This document shows positions 45,215 to 53,815 of a stretch of 64,000 bases of DNA, one piece after another. Both the position numbers and the translations under genes were made by a program. Within the stretch, counting starts at the first letter, position 1, and every line of letters starts with the position of its first letter. The notes under the pieces were generated by a model. That model had not been told where the DNA came from. It saw only the letters and a list, made by a program, of their open reading frames with translations, and searched no databases. The stretch lies in assembly GCF_003031405.1 (NCBI RefSeq), contig NZ_CP020469.1, positions 3,720,001-3,784,000 on the forward strand, read 5' to 3'. This stretch comes from Halomonas sp. 'Soap Lake #6'. GTDB lineage: Bacteria > Pseudomonadota > Gammaproteobacteria > Pseudomonadales > Halomonadaceae.

Positions 45215-45519
45215 TATCAGTTCGGTATTTAAGCCCTGCATGAACGACTTCTGTAGGCCTGTCATAGGGCTTATCGCTTACAGCGTAAGACCGAGCAAAA
45301 GGTAAGCAGCCGGGGGAGCGTGGCAGGGCCTGATGAGGTGATATTTTCATTTACAGGCATTATGTTTATCGTTATTTGTCTAGGTGAGCTAAAACATAGC
45401 AAGACAAATTCACGAGTTCATCTCACTAAATGAGACACAACCGTTTTCATGCGATAAAGCGGGTGTGAGCGGCTGGTGCTTAGGGGGTCGCCCCAAGACA
45501 GGACAAGGAGCGTGTATCG
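45215..45519. other. Spacer before the helicase gene
   Basis: A 305-bp spacer without a gene. A perfect inverted repeat TAAGCCCT (45230-45237) / AGGGCTTA (45266-45273) may end the lysE message. A second, ATTTGTCT (45374-45381) / AGACAAAT (45402-45409), could be an operator of the helicase gene. AAGGAG at 45505-45510 is the ribosome site of that gene. Confidence 0.4.
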
Positions 45520-48500
45520 ATGGGGACACCCAGTAAGATAGTAGCCTTTTGGCGTCTGGTTGAATGGCTGACACCCACCTCATTTCCCAAGACCAATCCT
45601 AAACGCGATGAACGTGAACCGATTTACGATATTCGCACTGACTCCAGCGACGCCCTCCCCTGGCAGCCCAACCATCCTCATGCGCAGCATCGTTGCTCCC
45701 AGACATCACTCAGGCTCACCCAGGACAATCACCGCGAGCAGTGGGCCTACGGTGTTTATGCAGGACTGATCAACATCAATACCGCACGCCTAGAAATCGA
45801 GTCTTGGCTTGGGGATGACTTTGATCATGTAGTGCGCGACGAGCGCCAACCGCTTGGAACATCCGCCATCGGCTTTCAAGTAGATAGCGTAGGCCGTGTG
45901 ATCGCCGACACACTGGTGCTATCAACCTTTGCTTGGGCTTTTGGTGCGCTACGCAAACAGGCAGCACAAGGGCGCACCACGCTACACGCTGATGCGCTAC
46001 GAACCGAGGATTTTGCGGACGCCGAAGGCGTAGTGTATGACCGCTTTGCCAGTGAGCTTTCAGGTGCCGAGCTAACTATAGAGAACCTATCTCACTTCTT
46101 GGCGTGGTTATTTGACTACCTTGGGCTTGCCACGCAAACGCTGACACCCACGATATGTCGGGTACAGTGCGTCCGCCGCCCGGTGTCAAAAGAGGAACAA
46201 GAGGATGACTGCGTACACCCAGAGACAGAACCTCCTAGTGCTCGCCTAACCGCTGCGCTAGAGATGCTCAATAGCCTTTTTCTGGATGATCTTGCATTAG
46301 TCCAGCGCAGTGCTGAAACCGGTGATATTGGCGCCGCGTTAGCGCACTACCTAGGTAAACGCCCTCCGACACATATCGACCTTCGCAAAGAGCATCAAGA
46401 AGCCTGGGAGCTACTTAACCCCGCCGTGTATCCGCCGGGGCGGTGGCCTACAAAAGGTCGTTATCCGTTAGTGTTCAGCCAACAAATCGCCGTCAACCAA
46501 GCACTGCGAGGGCTAGGGGGGAATAAAAGCGGCCTCATGGCGGTGAATGGCCCACCAGGCACGGGTAAAACGACACTGCTCAAAGACGTGGTGGCGGGCA
46601 TCATCGTTGAACGTGCCCAAGCGTTAGCACGTTTTACGTCCCCTTCCGATGCCTTTGGAAAATCTCGCCCTGCTTGGCAAAGCGGTGAATGGCGGCAGTT
46701 TTTTGCACCGCTGGATGCCTCATTACTCAACTTTGGCATCGTAGTGGCATCCAGCAATAACGGTGCAGTCGAAAACGTCACCCTGGAGTTTCCGAAAGCA
46801 GCCGATGTTGATCCTGAATGGGGTAACCGTGAGCATAGTCCCTTCACCGAGATTGGCTCCCGCTTGTTGGGCGATGCTGGCGAATCCTGGTCGCTTCTAG
46901 CGGCATGCCTGGGGAAGAGCAAGAACAAAACAGCCTTTGCCGATGCATTCTGGGGCTGGGAGAAAAAGAAAGCCGAAGGAGAACCCTTACATATTCCCGA
47001 CTTGCTCAAAGGACCTCGACCAGAGGGCGTGCCCAGCTGGCGTCAGGCGGTGGCGTCCTTCCAAACAGCGCTTGATGAAGAAAAGCGCTGTCGACATGAA
47101 CGGCAACATGTCTATCAAGCAATCATGGCCCTTGGAAAGATCAAGCGGGAGATCGCGGCCTTACAGCAACACGAACAGGCCCTGACTGAAACTTTGGCCC
47201 AAGCGGAGCTGCATCAGGTAAGCGCCATTGAACAACGGGATGATAGCCAGGCGACATTCGAGCGTGCGTTATTGCGGGTGAAGAACGAGAGGGAAGCCGC
47301 CTTAAAGGCTGCCGAACGCGATGTGGAGAGCCAACAAACCTACTGCTCGGCCGCTGAGCACTCACTCCAAGGAGTGCAACAACAGATTAAACGTTGCCAC
47401 GAGGATGGCCCAGGCGTTGTTAAACGATGGCTGAGCAAGTGGTTACGTCGCCTACCCAGCGTGGTCACATGGCAAGACACGCTGCGCACGTTATCCAGTC
47501 AAGAGATGGCCGTGCGCCAGCAAGTGTCAGAGTGCCTCAAGCGCAAGGCACTGGCTCTCGATACCTGCAACCGGGCAGAACAACAGTTAAGCCATTCAGC
47601 ATTAATCGAAGCGGTTACTACTGAGCATCAGCAGTATCAAGCCAGCGAAGCCATGGCTAAGCAAGCGATCACACGCTGTGAGCAAATACGTGACCAACTT
47701 ACCCACCAGCAAGCAGCGCGTGCGACAGCGGAGAAGAAAGCCCAAGCGGCCAGCCAAACGATCAATACCTATTGTGAAAAGGTCGGCCACCAATACTGTT
47801 TAGCACCAGGCTTTCTCGCTGAGTCTTCACACACCAAGGAGCTTGCTTCGCCGTGGGCGGACCCCGAATGGGAGTCTGCTCGTGTCCGAGTTTTTCTAGC
47901 GGCTCTGGATCTCCATGATGCGTTTGTACTCGACGCAGGAAAACCACTGCAGAACAACCTACGTGGCATGATGCAGCTATTGCGTGGCAAAGCCCCCTGC
48001 GACCTCCCCGAAGGAGTCGCGGAAAGTCTCTGGTCTAGCCTGTTCCTATTGGTTCCGGTCGTCTCTACTACGTTTGCTTCTTTTGGTCGACAATTTGCAG
48101 AGCTGGGCCGCGAGAGCCTGGGCTGGCTGTTGGTTGATGAAGGAGGGCAAGCTGCGCCACAGCAAGCAGCAGGCGCTCTTTGGCGAGCCAAATCTGCGCT
48201 GGTGGTCGGCGATCCTTTGCAGTTAACCCCAGTTGTGACGGTACCCGACCGCCTGCAAGGCTCACTTGCGGAAAGCCTAGATGTCAGCATGGCATGGTTG
48301 CCAGGCAGCACCTCGGCCCAGACACTGGCTGACCAAGCCAGCATATATGGCAGTATTATCGGCACTACCTGGGTCGGAGCACCGCTGCTGGTTCACCGCC
48401 GTTGCGATAGCCCCATGTTCGAGATCTGCAACGAGGTGGCCTATGACAATGCCATGGTGCATGGCAAACCTACCTCTGAGAGCCCCCTTTTTGAAAGCGC

Positions 48501-48975
48501 CTGGATCGATGTCCCCCCAGAGCAGGCCGATGGCCACTGGATACCCGGCGAAGGACACGCTGCAAAAGCGTTAATCGAGCAGCTAATCGCACAAGAGGTG
48601 TCCACTAAAGACATTTTCCTCATCTCGCCCTTTCGTACCGTGGTCAAGAAGCTGCACCACTTGGCTGCGCGCTATCCTGGCGTAAAAGCAGGCACGATCC
48701 ACACGGTTCAGGGTAAAGAAGCCAACGTAGTTATTTTAGTGCTGGGTGGAAACCCACAGAAGGCTGGCGCTAAAGACTGGGCATCGGCGACCCCGAATCT
48801 ATTGAATGTCGCGGTTAGTCGCGCCAAGTTGCGCTTATTTGTTGTCGGGGCGCGCGAGGGCTGGGCCAGATATGCCTATTTTGGCAACTGTGCCGAATGG
48901 CTACCCTCGATATCGCCAGATAGCTTGCAAAAAGCCCAGGGAGAACCACTACTCGATGCACCGTCGCATAGGTAG
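45520..48975 (+). CDS. Large SF1 (Upf1/Dna2-like) helicase with a coiled-coil insertion
   Basis: A 1151-residue cytoplasmic ATPase. Residues 1-330 are a domain I do not recognise. Helicase motif I is GPPGTGKTT (344-352), motif II LLVDEGGQA (about 871-879), motif III GDPLQLTPV, motif V GTIHTVQGKEANVVIL, and motif VI LLNVAVSRAKLRLFVVG. About 520 residues separate motifs I and II. The insertion holds a helical, Gln/Glu/Ala-rich coiled coil (about 525-775) of the hinged-arm kind. No nuclease motif was found. Flanking genes are unrelated, so it is an orphan. Such helicases act in RNA or DNA remodelling or in phage defence; which one is unknown. The start has AAGGAG nine bases upstream. Confidence 0.85.
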   Translation: MGTPSKIVAFWRLVEWLTPTSFPKTNPKRDEREPIYDIRTDSSDALPWQPNHPHAQHRCSQTSLRLTQDNHREQWAYGVYAGLININTARLEIESWLGDDFDHVVRDERQPLGTSAIGFQVDSVGRVIADTLVLSTFAWAFGALRKQAAQGRTTLHADALRTEDFADAEGVVYDRFASELSGAELTIENLSHFLAWLFDYLGLATQTLTPTICRVQCVRRPVSKEEQEDDCVHPETEPPSARLTAALEMLNSLFLDDLALVQRSAETGDIGAALAHYLGKRPPTHIDLRKEHQEAWELLNPAVYPPGRWPTKGRYPLVFSQQIAVNQALRGLGGNKSGLMAVNGPPGTGKTTLLKDVVAGIIVERAQALARFTSPSDAFGKSRPAWQSGEWRQFFAPLDASLLNFGIVVASSNNGAVENVTLEFPKAADVDPEWGNREHSPFTEIGSRLLGDAGESWSLLAACLGKSKNKTAFADAFWGWEKKKAEGEPLHIPDLLKGPRPEGVPSWRQAVASFQTALDEEKRCRHERQHVYQAIMALGKIKREIAALQQHEQALTETLAQAELHQVSAIEQRDDSQATFERALLRVKNEREAALKAAERDVESQQTYCSAAEHSLQGVQQQIKRCHEDGPGVVKRWLSKWLRRLPSVVTWQDTLRTLSSQEMAVRQQVSECLKRKALALDTCNRAEQQLSHSALIEAVTTEHQQYQASEAMAKQAITRCEQIRDQLTHQQAARATAEKKAQAASQTINTYCEKVGHQYCLAPGFLAESSHTKELASPWADPEWESARVRVFLAALDLHDAFVLDAGKPLQNNLRGMMQLLRGKAPCDLPEGVAESLWSSLFLLVPVVSTTFASFGRQFAELGRESLGWLLVDEGGQAAPQQAAGALWRAKSALVVGDPLQLTPVVTVPDRLQGSLAESLDVSMAWLPGSTSAQTLADQASIYGSIIGTTWVGAPLLVHRRCDSPMFEICNEVAYDNAMVHGKPTSESPLFESAWIDVPPEQADGHWIPGEGHAAKALIEQLIAQEVSTKDIFLISPFRTVVKKLHHLAARYPGVKAGTIHTVQGKEANVVILVLGGNPQKAGAKDWASATPNLLNVAVSRAKLRLFVVGAREGWARYAYFGNCAEWLPSISPDSLQKAQGEPLLDAPSHR

Positions 48976-49114
48976 GTGTTTCAACTCATTACTGTAGACA
49001 AGAGCCAGGGTATGCAGCCCAAATAAGTTATAATATAACACATCACCAAAGTTGGTAATTCAAGCTGGTAATGACGGGTGCCAAGACAAAATTTACTGAA
49101 GTTGAAGCTTTGCA

Positions 49115-49143
49115 TTGTTCACCGTTTACCCGCGACCTAGAAT
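49115..49143 (+). promoter_or_regulatory. Candidate promoter of the cobalamin transport operon
   Basis: TTGTTC (49115-49120), a 17-bp spacer, then TAGAAT (49138-49143), directly upstream of the riboswitch. The -35 is weak. A consensus TATAAT at 49029-49034 is an alternative without a good -35. Confidence 0.3.
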
Positions 49144-49150
49144 AGCCAAC

Positions 49151-49314
49151 GTCGGTGTTCCTCGGAACTTAATAGAGAATCCACCGCGGCTTACCCGCGA
49201 AACGGAACTGCCCCCGCAACTGTAGGCGGTGAGCGATGCTCAATGACGCCACTGGACGCATTTTGTCTGGGAAGGCGAGCTAGCCATGACCCGTCAGTCA
49301 GGAGAACTGCCGAC
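49151..49314 (+). ncRNA. Cobalamin (B12) riboswitch
   Basis: The conserved parts appear in order. The 5' strand of the closing stem GTCGG (49151-49155) is followed by GTTCCTCGGAAC and the AGAGAATCCACCGCGGC-type segment, then CCCCCGCAACTGTAGGCGG. GACGCCACTGG and GGGAAGGCG come next, then the B12 box AGTCAGGAGAACTGCC, closed by CCGAC (49310-49314). The B12 box differs from the common form by one base (GAACTGCC instead of GACCTGCC). It lies 78 bases upstream of the transporter genes. Confidence 0.95.
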
Positions 49315-49372
49315 ACATGTTACTTAATCGAGCAAAGTGGCCCGACAGTATTACCTGCCTGGGCGCTATGCT

Positions 49373-49398
49373 CATCATGCACGGGAGTGTACATGATG
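49373..49398 (+). promoter_or_regulatory. Hairpin hiding the ribosome site and start codon (expression platform)
   Basis: CATCATG (49373-49379) pairs with CATGATG (49392-49398), and CAC with GTG inside, leaving GGGA in the loop. The stem covers both possible ATG codons (49393, 49396), and the loop holds the Shine-Dalgarno. This fits translational control by the upstream riboswitch. Confidence 0.7.
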
Positions 49399-50409
49399 TT
49401 GAGATTGACCACGGCAATCGCCGCGAGTGTTGTTGGCCTTGGACAGGCGGCTTACGCCTCTACCGAATACCCTCTCACGCTAACCAGTTGCGGGCACGAA
49501 ATCACCTTAGAACAGGCGCCTGAAAGCGTGGTGAGTATCGGCCAGGCCCCCACTGAAATGCTCTATATGCTGGGCCTTGGCGATAAAGTCGCGGGTACTG
49601 CACTGTGGATTAGCCCTGTGCTGGAGGAGTTTGCCGAGCTTGATGCCGACATCGAGCGGCTTTCGGATAACGCGCCAAGCTATGAAAGTGTGATCACCAA
49701 ACAGCCTGATTTGGTGATCTCAGCCTATGAGTGGATGGTCGGCCCCGCAGGCATGGTGGGCACCCCAGAAATGTTTGATGACGCAGGCATACCTGTTTGG
49801 ACCCTGCCCACCGAGTGCGTTGGTAAAGAGAACAGCCAAAGTATGGATGGAGCCCGTACGGATCTCTTCGATACCGCACTGCTCTACGAAAGCATTGCGA
49901 CCCTAGCGCAAATCTTTGACGTTGCCGAGCGCGGCGATGGCGTTGTTACCGACCTCCAGGCACGTGAAGATGCCGCAGTCGCGAAGGCTGAGCGTCTCTC
50001 CTTACCCGAAGACCTTAGCGGTGTCTTCTGGTACTCCTCTGCTGATCTCAGCATTGACCCCTATGTGGCAGGCATCAACAGCGTACCGGGCTGGATGATG
50101 TCTAAACTGGGTATTAGCAATGTGGTGACCTCTGAGGAAGAGTGGCCCACCGTTGGTTGGGAAACCATCGCACGTAGTAACCCTACCTTTATCGCCGCTG
50201 CCAAAATGGATCGGCGCCGATTCCCGGCTGACGATATCGAGGTTAAGCGTGAGTTCCTCTACGCAGACCCCGTCACCAGCGCCACCGAAGCGGTGAAGCA
50301 TGACCGCATCATTGAGATCGATGCCCATGCAATGGACCCCTCGGTCCGCTCGATCTTTGCGCTGGAAACCCTCGCCGGCAAACTTGCTGACTTCGACCTT
50401 TCAGAATGA
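49393..50409 (+). CDS. btuF: ABC transporter substrate-binding protein, BtuF-like
   Basis: A 338-residue periplasmic binding protein of the cobalamin/siderophore type. A signal peptide ends near GQAAYAS, and the first lobe starts with QAPESVVSIGQAPTEMLYMLGLGDKVAG. The start is MM at 49393/49396 with GGGAG upstream; a longer frame beginning at 49243 runs through the riboswitch and is rejected. The riboswitch upstream and the permease and ATPase genes behind it point to vitamin B12 or another corrinoid. Its TGA overlaps the permease ATG. Confidence 0.85.
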   Translation: MMLRLTTAIAASVVGLGQAAYASTEYPLTLTSCGHEITLEQAPESVVSIGQAPTEMLYMLGLGDKVAGTALWISPVLEEFAELDADIERLSDNAPSYESVITKQPDLVISAYEWMVGPAGMVGTPEMFDDAGIPVWTLPTECVGKENSQSMDGARTDLFDTALLYESIATLAQIFDVAERGDGVVTDLQAREDAAVAKAERLSLPEDLSGVFWYSSADLSIDPYVAGINSVPGWMMSKLGISNVVTSEEEWPTVGWETIARSNPTFIAAAKMDRRRFPADDIEVKREFLYADPVTSATEAVKHDRIIEIDAHAMDPSVRSIFALETLAGKLADFDLSE

Positions 50410-51449
50410 TGCGCACTGCCGCGCCACGGCTTACTAGAACGTCATGGCTGTTTATCACACCGCTAGTGTTGATGGCAGCACTGCTATTCGGTACTGCTGT
50501 CGGTGAAACGCAGATACCACTTTCGACGGTTATTGATGTGCTCAGCACCAAGCTAGGGCTGAGCGATCGTCATGTTGGCAGCGTGGATGAGGCGGTAATC
50601 TGGCACTACCGTATGGCACGGGCGGTTGTCGCAGCCTGTTGTGGCGCAGGCTTGGCACTCTCGGGCCTGGTGCTGCAGGCGCTACTGCGCAACTCACTGG
50701 CAGACCCTTACCTTCTGGGGATTTCGGCTGGTGCCTCTACGGGCGCCGTCATGGTCACTATCGCTGGTATTGGTGCGGGGGTGATTTCGATGTCCGTTGG
50801 GGCCTTTGCCGGAGCGTTAGCCGCCTTCGCTTTCGTTGCACTACTCGCCTATATGTCAGGTGGCGGAACGGGAGTAAGGAGTGCGGGGGTGTTGATTCTG
50901 GCAGGTATCGCAGGGGCGCAACTGTTCAATGCGCTGACTGCTTTTATCATCGCCCAGTCCGCCAATGCGGAACAGGCACGCGGCATTATGTTTTGGCTGC
51001 TGGGTAGCCTTTCCGGTGTGCGCTGGCCCGATGCATGGCTAGCGCTTCCCGTGGCAGGGCTCGGCGTAGGCATGGCTTTATGGCATGTCCGCACCCTCGA
51101 CGCCTTCACCTTCGGCGCCGAAAACGCAGCCGTGCTAGGAGTCGACCTGCGTTGGACGAAAGCCCTGTTGATTGGTACCACCGCACTGGTCACAGCCGTC
51201 ATGGTGTCAATCACCGGAGCAATTGGCTTTGTCGGCCTTGTGGTGCCCCATGCCTGCCGGATTGTTGTCGGGGTGCGTCACCGTCAGTTAGTGCCTGCAA
51301 CGGCCTTGGCGGGGGCGGTGTTTCTGATTCTCTCTGATGTAGTCTCGCGGATTATCATTCCCGGCCAAGTAGTGCCCATCGGGGTGATCACTGCCCTAGT
51401 CGGCGCGCCAGCCTTCGCCTTTATTATGGTGCGGGGGCGTCGGCGATGA
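50406..51449 (+). CDS. btuC: ABC transporter permease, BtuC/FecCD family
   Basis: A 347-residue inner-membrane protein with about ten hydrophobic segments. The FecCD signature is visible in MARAVVAACCGAGLALSGLV and NSLADPYLLGISAGAS, with TGAIGFVGLVVPHACRI near the C-terminus (the ATPase contact). It overlaps the binding-protein gene by four bases (ATGA) and the ATPase gene by four bases. It forms the membrane dimer of the corrinoid importer. Confidence 0.9.
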   Translation: MMRTAAPRLTRTSWLFITPLVLMAALLFGTAVGETQIPLSTVIDVLSTKLGLSDRHVGSVDEAVIWHYRMARAVVAACCGAGLALSGLVLQALLRNSLADPYLLGISAGASTGAVMVTIAGIGAGVISMSVGAFAGALAAFAFVALLAYMSGGGTGVRSAGVLILAGIAGAQLFNALTAFIIAQSANAEQARGIMFWLLGSLSGVRWPDAWLALPVAGLGVGMALWHVRTLDAFTFGAENAAVLGVDLRWTKALLIGTTALVTAVMVSITGAIGFVGLVVPHACRIVVGVRHRQLVPATALAGAVFLILSDVVSRIIIPGQVVPIGVITALVGAPAFAFIMVRGRRR

Positions 51450-52228
51450 ATCACACCGCAATCCTCGACGCCCGTGGTCTCGGCTGGTCGGTCCAAGGTC
51501 AGCCCATCGTCAGCGATATTGATGTCAGCGTTCGGCATGGCGAAACCCTCGGCTTGATTGGCCCCAACGGCTCGGGAAAATCAACCCTACTGCGCATGCT
51601 GGCAGGTCTACTCACGCCTACCTACGGTGAAATCTGCTTTGATGGCCAGCCCATACAGCAGATGAACCGACGCCAAATTGCCCGGCTGATCACCCTAGTC
51701 TCTCAGCAAGCCGAGACTGAAGACCGCATTACGGTACGCGATGCGGTGGAGCTGGGGCGTACACCTTGGCTAACCGCGCTAAGCCCCTGGGGAGCAGACG
51801 ATGAAGCTGCCGTGAACCAGGCGCTGCGGGCAGTGGATATGGAAGCCATGAGCACGCGTGAGTGGAACACGCTTTCAGGCGGTGAGCGCCAGCGCGTACA
51901 CATCGCCCGCGCCCATGCGCAATCGCCGCAACTACTGCTGCTTGATGAACCCACCAACCACCTCGACATTCATCACCAGCTGGCCATTCTGGACCTTGTC
52001 AAAACGCTGCCAGTGACGTCGATTATCGCGCTCCATGATATTCACCATGCGCTGCGCTGTGACCGCGTAATGGTGCTGAAAGCAGGAAAAAAGGTAGCCC
52101 TGGGCCCGCCTTCCGACATTCTCACCAGCGACCTTATGCGCCATGTATTCTCCGTCGATGCCCGGATCGTTCCCGACCCCGCCGGTGGCGCATCGCTTAT
52201 TTCTTTCCAACGGATTCACTCAATATGA
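51446..52228 (+). CDS. btuD: ABC transporter ATP-binding protein, BtuD/FecE type
   Basis: A 260-residue nucleotide-binding subunit with Walker A GPNGSGKST (about residues 38-46), Q-loop SQQAETED, ABC signature LSGGERQRVHIARA and Walker B LLLLDEPTNHLDIHHQ, then the switch His in IALHDIHHAL. It drives uptake by the permease encoded just upstream. Both ends overlap neighbours by ATGA, which indicates tight coupling through to the pseudoazurin gene. Confidence 0.92.
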   Translation: MNHTAILDARGLGWSVQGQPIVSDIDVSVRHGETLGLIGPNGSGKSTLLRMLAGLLTPTYGEICFDGQPIQQMNRRQIARLITLVSQQAETEDRITVRDAVELGRTPWLTALSPWGADDEAAVNQALRAVDMEAMSTREWNTLSGGERQRVHIARAHAQSPQLLLLDEPTNHLDIHHQLAILDLVKTLPVTSIIALHDIHHALRCDRVMVLKAGKKVALGPPSDILTSDLMRHVFSVDARIVPDPAGGASLISFQRIHSI

Positions 52229-52695
52229 AGATGTTCTTTAGACTCGTATCGCTTGGTTTCTTAGCGATTGGTTGCTTGACGATTGCCTTTTTACCGCTCG
52301 CTGCGTTAGCCGCCCCCCAAACCCATACTGTCGAGATGCTTAACCGCGACGACACCGGCCCGATGCCTTTTTCACCCGGCTATTTGGTTATCCAACCTGG
52401 GGATACTGTGAAATTTCTGGCCACCCACGCTGGTCATAATGCGGCCACTATTGAGGAGATGATCCCCGATGGCGGAGAAGCGTTTGTCGGTAATATCAAC
52501 GAAGAAATTGAGGTAACTCTCAATGAAGAGGGCATTTGGGGCATCAAATGCTCACCGCACTACACTATGGGTATGGTAATGCTGATCCAGGTAGGCGACA
52601 CCGCCGCGACCGAGGATGACCTGCCTGATAACCTCCCACCTGCTGCACGGCAACGCTTTATGGATATTCTGGAGCAGTCGTCGCACAACGGGTGA
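52225..52695 (+). CDS. Pseudoazurin (blue copper protein)
   Basis: A 156-residue periplasmic electron carrier. A signal peptide ends at ALAAP. Type 1 copper ligands are H71 (HAGHNA), C109, H112 and M117 (KCSPHYTMGM). The spacings H-38-C-3-H-5-M equal those of known pseudoazurins (His40, Cys78, His81, Met86). A polar tail of about 25 residues extends the end. It overlaps the ATPase gene by ATGA and so sits under the B12 riboswitch, which is odd: pseudoazurin usually serves nitrite or nitrous oxide reductases, none of which is seen here. Confidence 0.92.
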   Translation: MKMFFRLVSLGFLAIGCLTIAFLPLAALAAPQTHTVEMLNRDDTGPMPFSPGYLVIQPGDTVKFLATHAGHNAATIEEMIPDGGEAFVGNINEEIEVTLNEEGIWGIKCSPHYTMGMVMLIQVGDTAATEDDLPDNLPPAARQRFMDILEQSSHNG

Positions 52696-52798
52696 TACCG
52701 CTTGAAGCTCGAACCGCCAACGCATGAACCGTCCATGGCTGTTAATAAGCCGCACCATCGGCGTATCATAGCGTTGGCGTATAAGGAGAAGGCAAGCG

Positions 52799-53725
52799 AT
52801 GGCACGCAACGACACACGACTCAATGCCGTTTTTCTCCTACTGCCTCGGCTGGCACAGTTCGCCTGGCGTGTGCTGTGCCATTTCCTGAAGAACCGCGGC
52901 ATCCTGCTTGCAGGTGGAGTCGGTTACAATATTCTCCTCTCCATCGTGCCACTCTTTGCTGTCCTGGTCGTGCTGTTAACACAAGTAGTGGATGAGCAGC
53001 ACTTGCTCAGTGTGCTTGCCGTGCAAGCGCGCCACTTAGCACCGGCCCATGCCGAAGTATTGATGGATGCTGTCCGGGGTCTGCTGGATTCACGCGACGT
53101 AATCGGCCTTCTTAGCTTTCCCATCCTATTGCTCTTCAGCTCATTCGCCTTTCGCATGCTCGAAGACGCCCTGGCGATTATATTCCACGCGCCTGAGAGC
53201 CCCCATATCAAGCGCAGCGCCTGGGTTTCCGTGATGCTGCCTTACGCCTTCATGCTAGTGCTAGGTGCAGGGCTAATGGCCCTGACACTGGCAATCACCC
53301 TGGCCAGCTCACTCAATACACTGATCATGGCACTCTTTGAGCGAGAACTGCCGTTTGCTGGCTTTTCCGAGCCGGTGCTTAACCTGAGTAGTTTTATTGG
53401 GGTTTTCTTGCTGTTCAGCGCTATTTATAAAGTGCTCCCGGTTGTTCGCATAGCTTTACGCCGGGCGGTGGTGGGTGGTTTTGTGGCGGCACTGCTGTGG
53501 GAGGGTGTGCGGCTACTACTGGTCTACTATTTCACCCATCTCTCGTTCGTTAACGCTGTTTACGGCTCCCTGGCAACGCTGGTGATTGTACTGCTCAGCC
53601 TCGAGATAGGTGCCATCATCTTATTGCTGGGAGCCCAAGTCATTGCTGAACTGGAGCGTAATACGCGCCTTGGCCTAGCGTGGTATGTTGACCCCGACCG
53701 TGTACCCATCACCCATGTTGACTAA
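52799..53725 (+). CDS. YihY/BrkB family inner-membrane protein
   Basis: A 308-residue protein with about six hydrophobic segments (near 38-58, 100-120, 145-168, 190-212, 222-245, 255-280). Family landmarks are GGVGYNILLSIVPLFAVL and YFTHLSFVNAVYGSLATLVIV. The molecular role of this family is not settled; the older label ribonuclease BN is wrong. The ATG has GGAG upstream. It follows the copper protein by 103 bp, and whether it shares the transcript is unclear. Confidence 0.9.
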   Translation: MARNDTRLNAVFLLLPRLAQFAWRVLCHFLKNRGILLAGGVGYNILLSIVPLFAVLVVLLTQVVDEQHLLSVLAVQARHLAPAHAEVLMDAVRGLLDSRDVIGLLSFPILLLFSSFAFRMLEDALAIIFHAPESPHIKRSAWVSVMLPYAFMLVLGAGLMALTLAITLASSLNTLIMALFERELPFAGFSEPVLNLSSFIGVFLLFSAIYKVLPVVRIALRRAVVGGFVAALLWEGVRLLLVYYFTHLSFVNAVYGSLATLVIVLLSLEIGAIILLLGAQVIAELERNTRLGLAWYVDPDRVPITHVD

Positions 53726-53815
53726 ACGTCAGCCCCTTGAACGTTGACAGTTTTTTTGCGTCTCTCTTCGCGACTGCTCTATAGTCGAGGGATGCTAAAA
53801 GGATGACTCTAGCCT

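Noticed and set aside
47769-48365. Minus-strand frame of 198 residues inside the helicase gene
   Set aside because: Antisense shadow with Ser/Arg/Pro-rich composition and no ribosome site.
49243-49392. A longer start for the binding protein (50 extra residues from 49243)
   Set aside because: These codons run through the cobalamin riboswitch; the signal peptide and ribosome site place the start at 49393.
53744-53785. Consensus TTGACA followed by TATAGT before the cyclase gene
   Set aside because: The two hexamers are 30 bp apart, too far to form one promoter.
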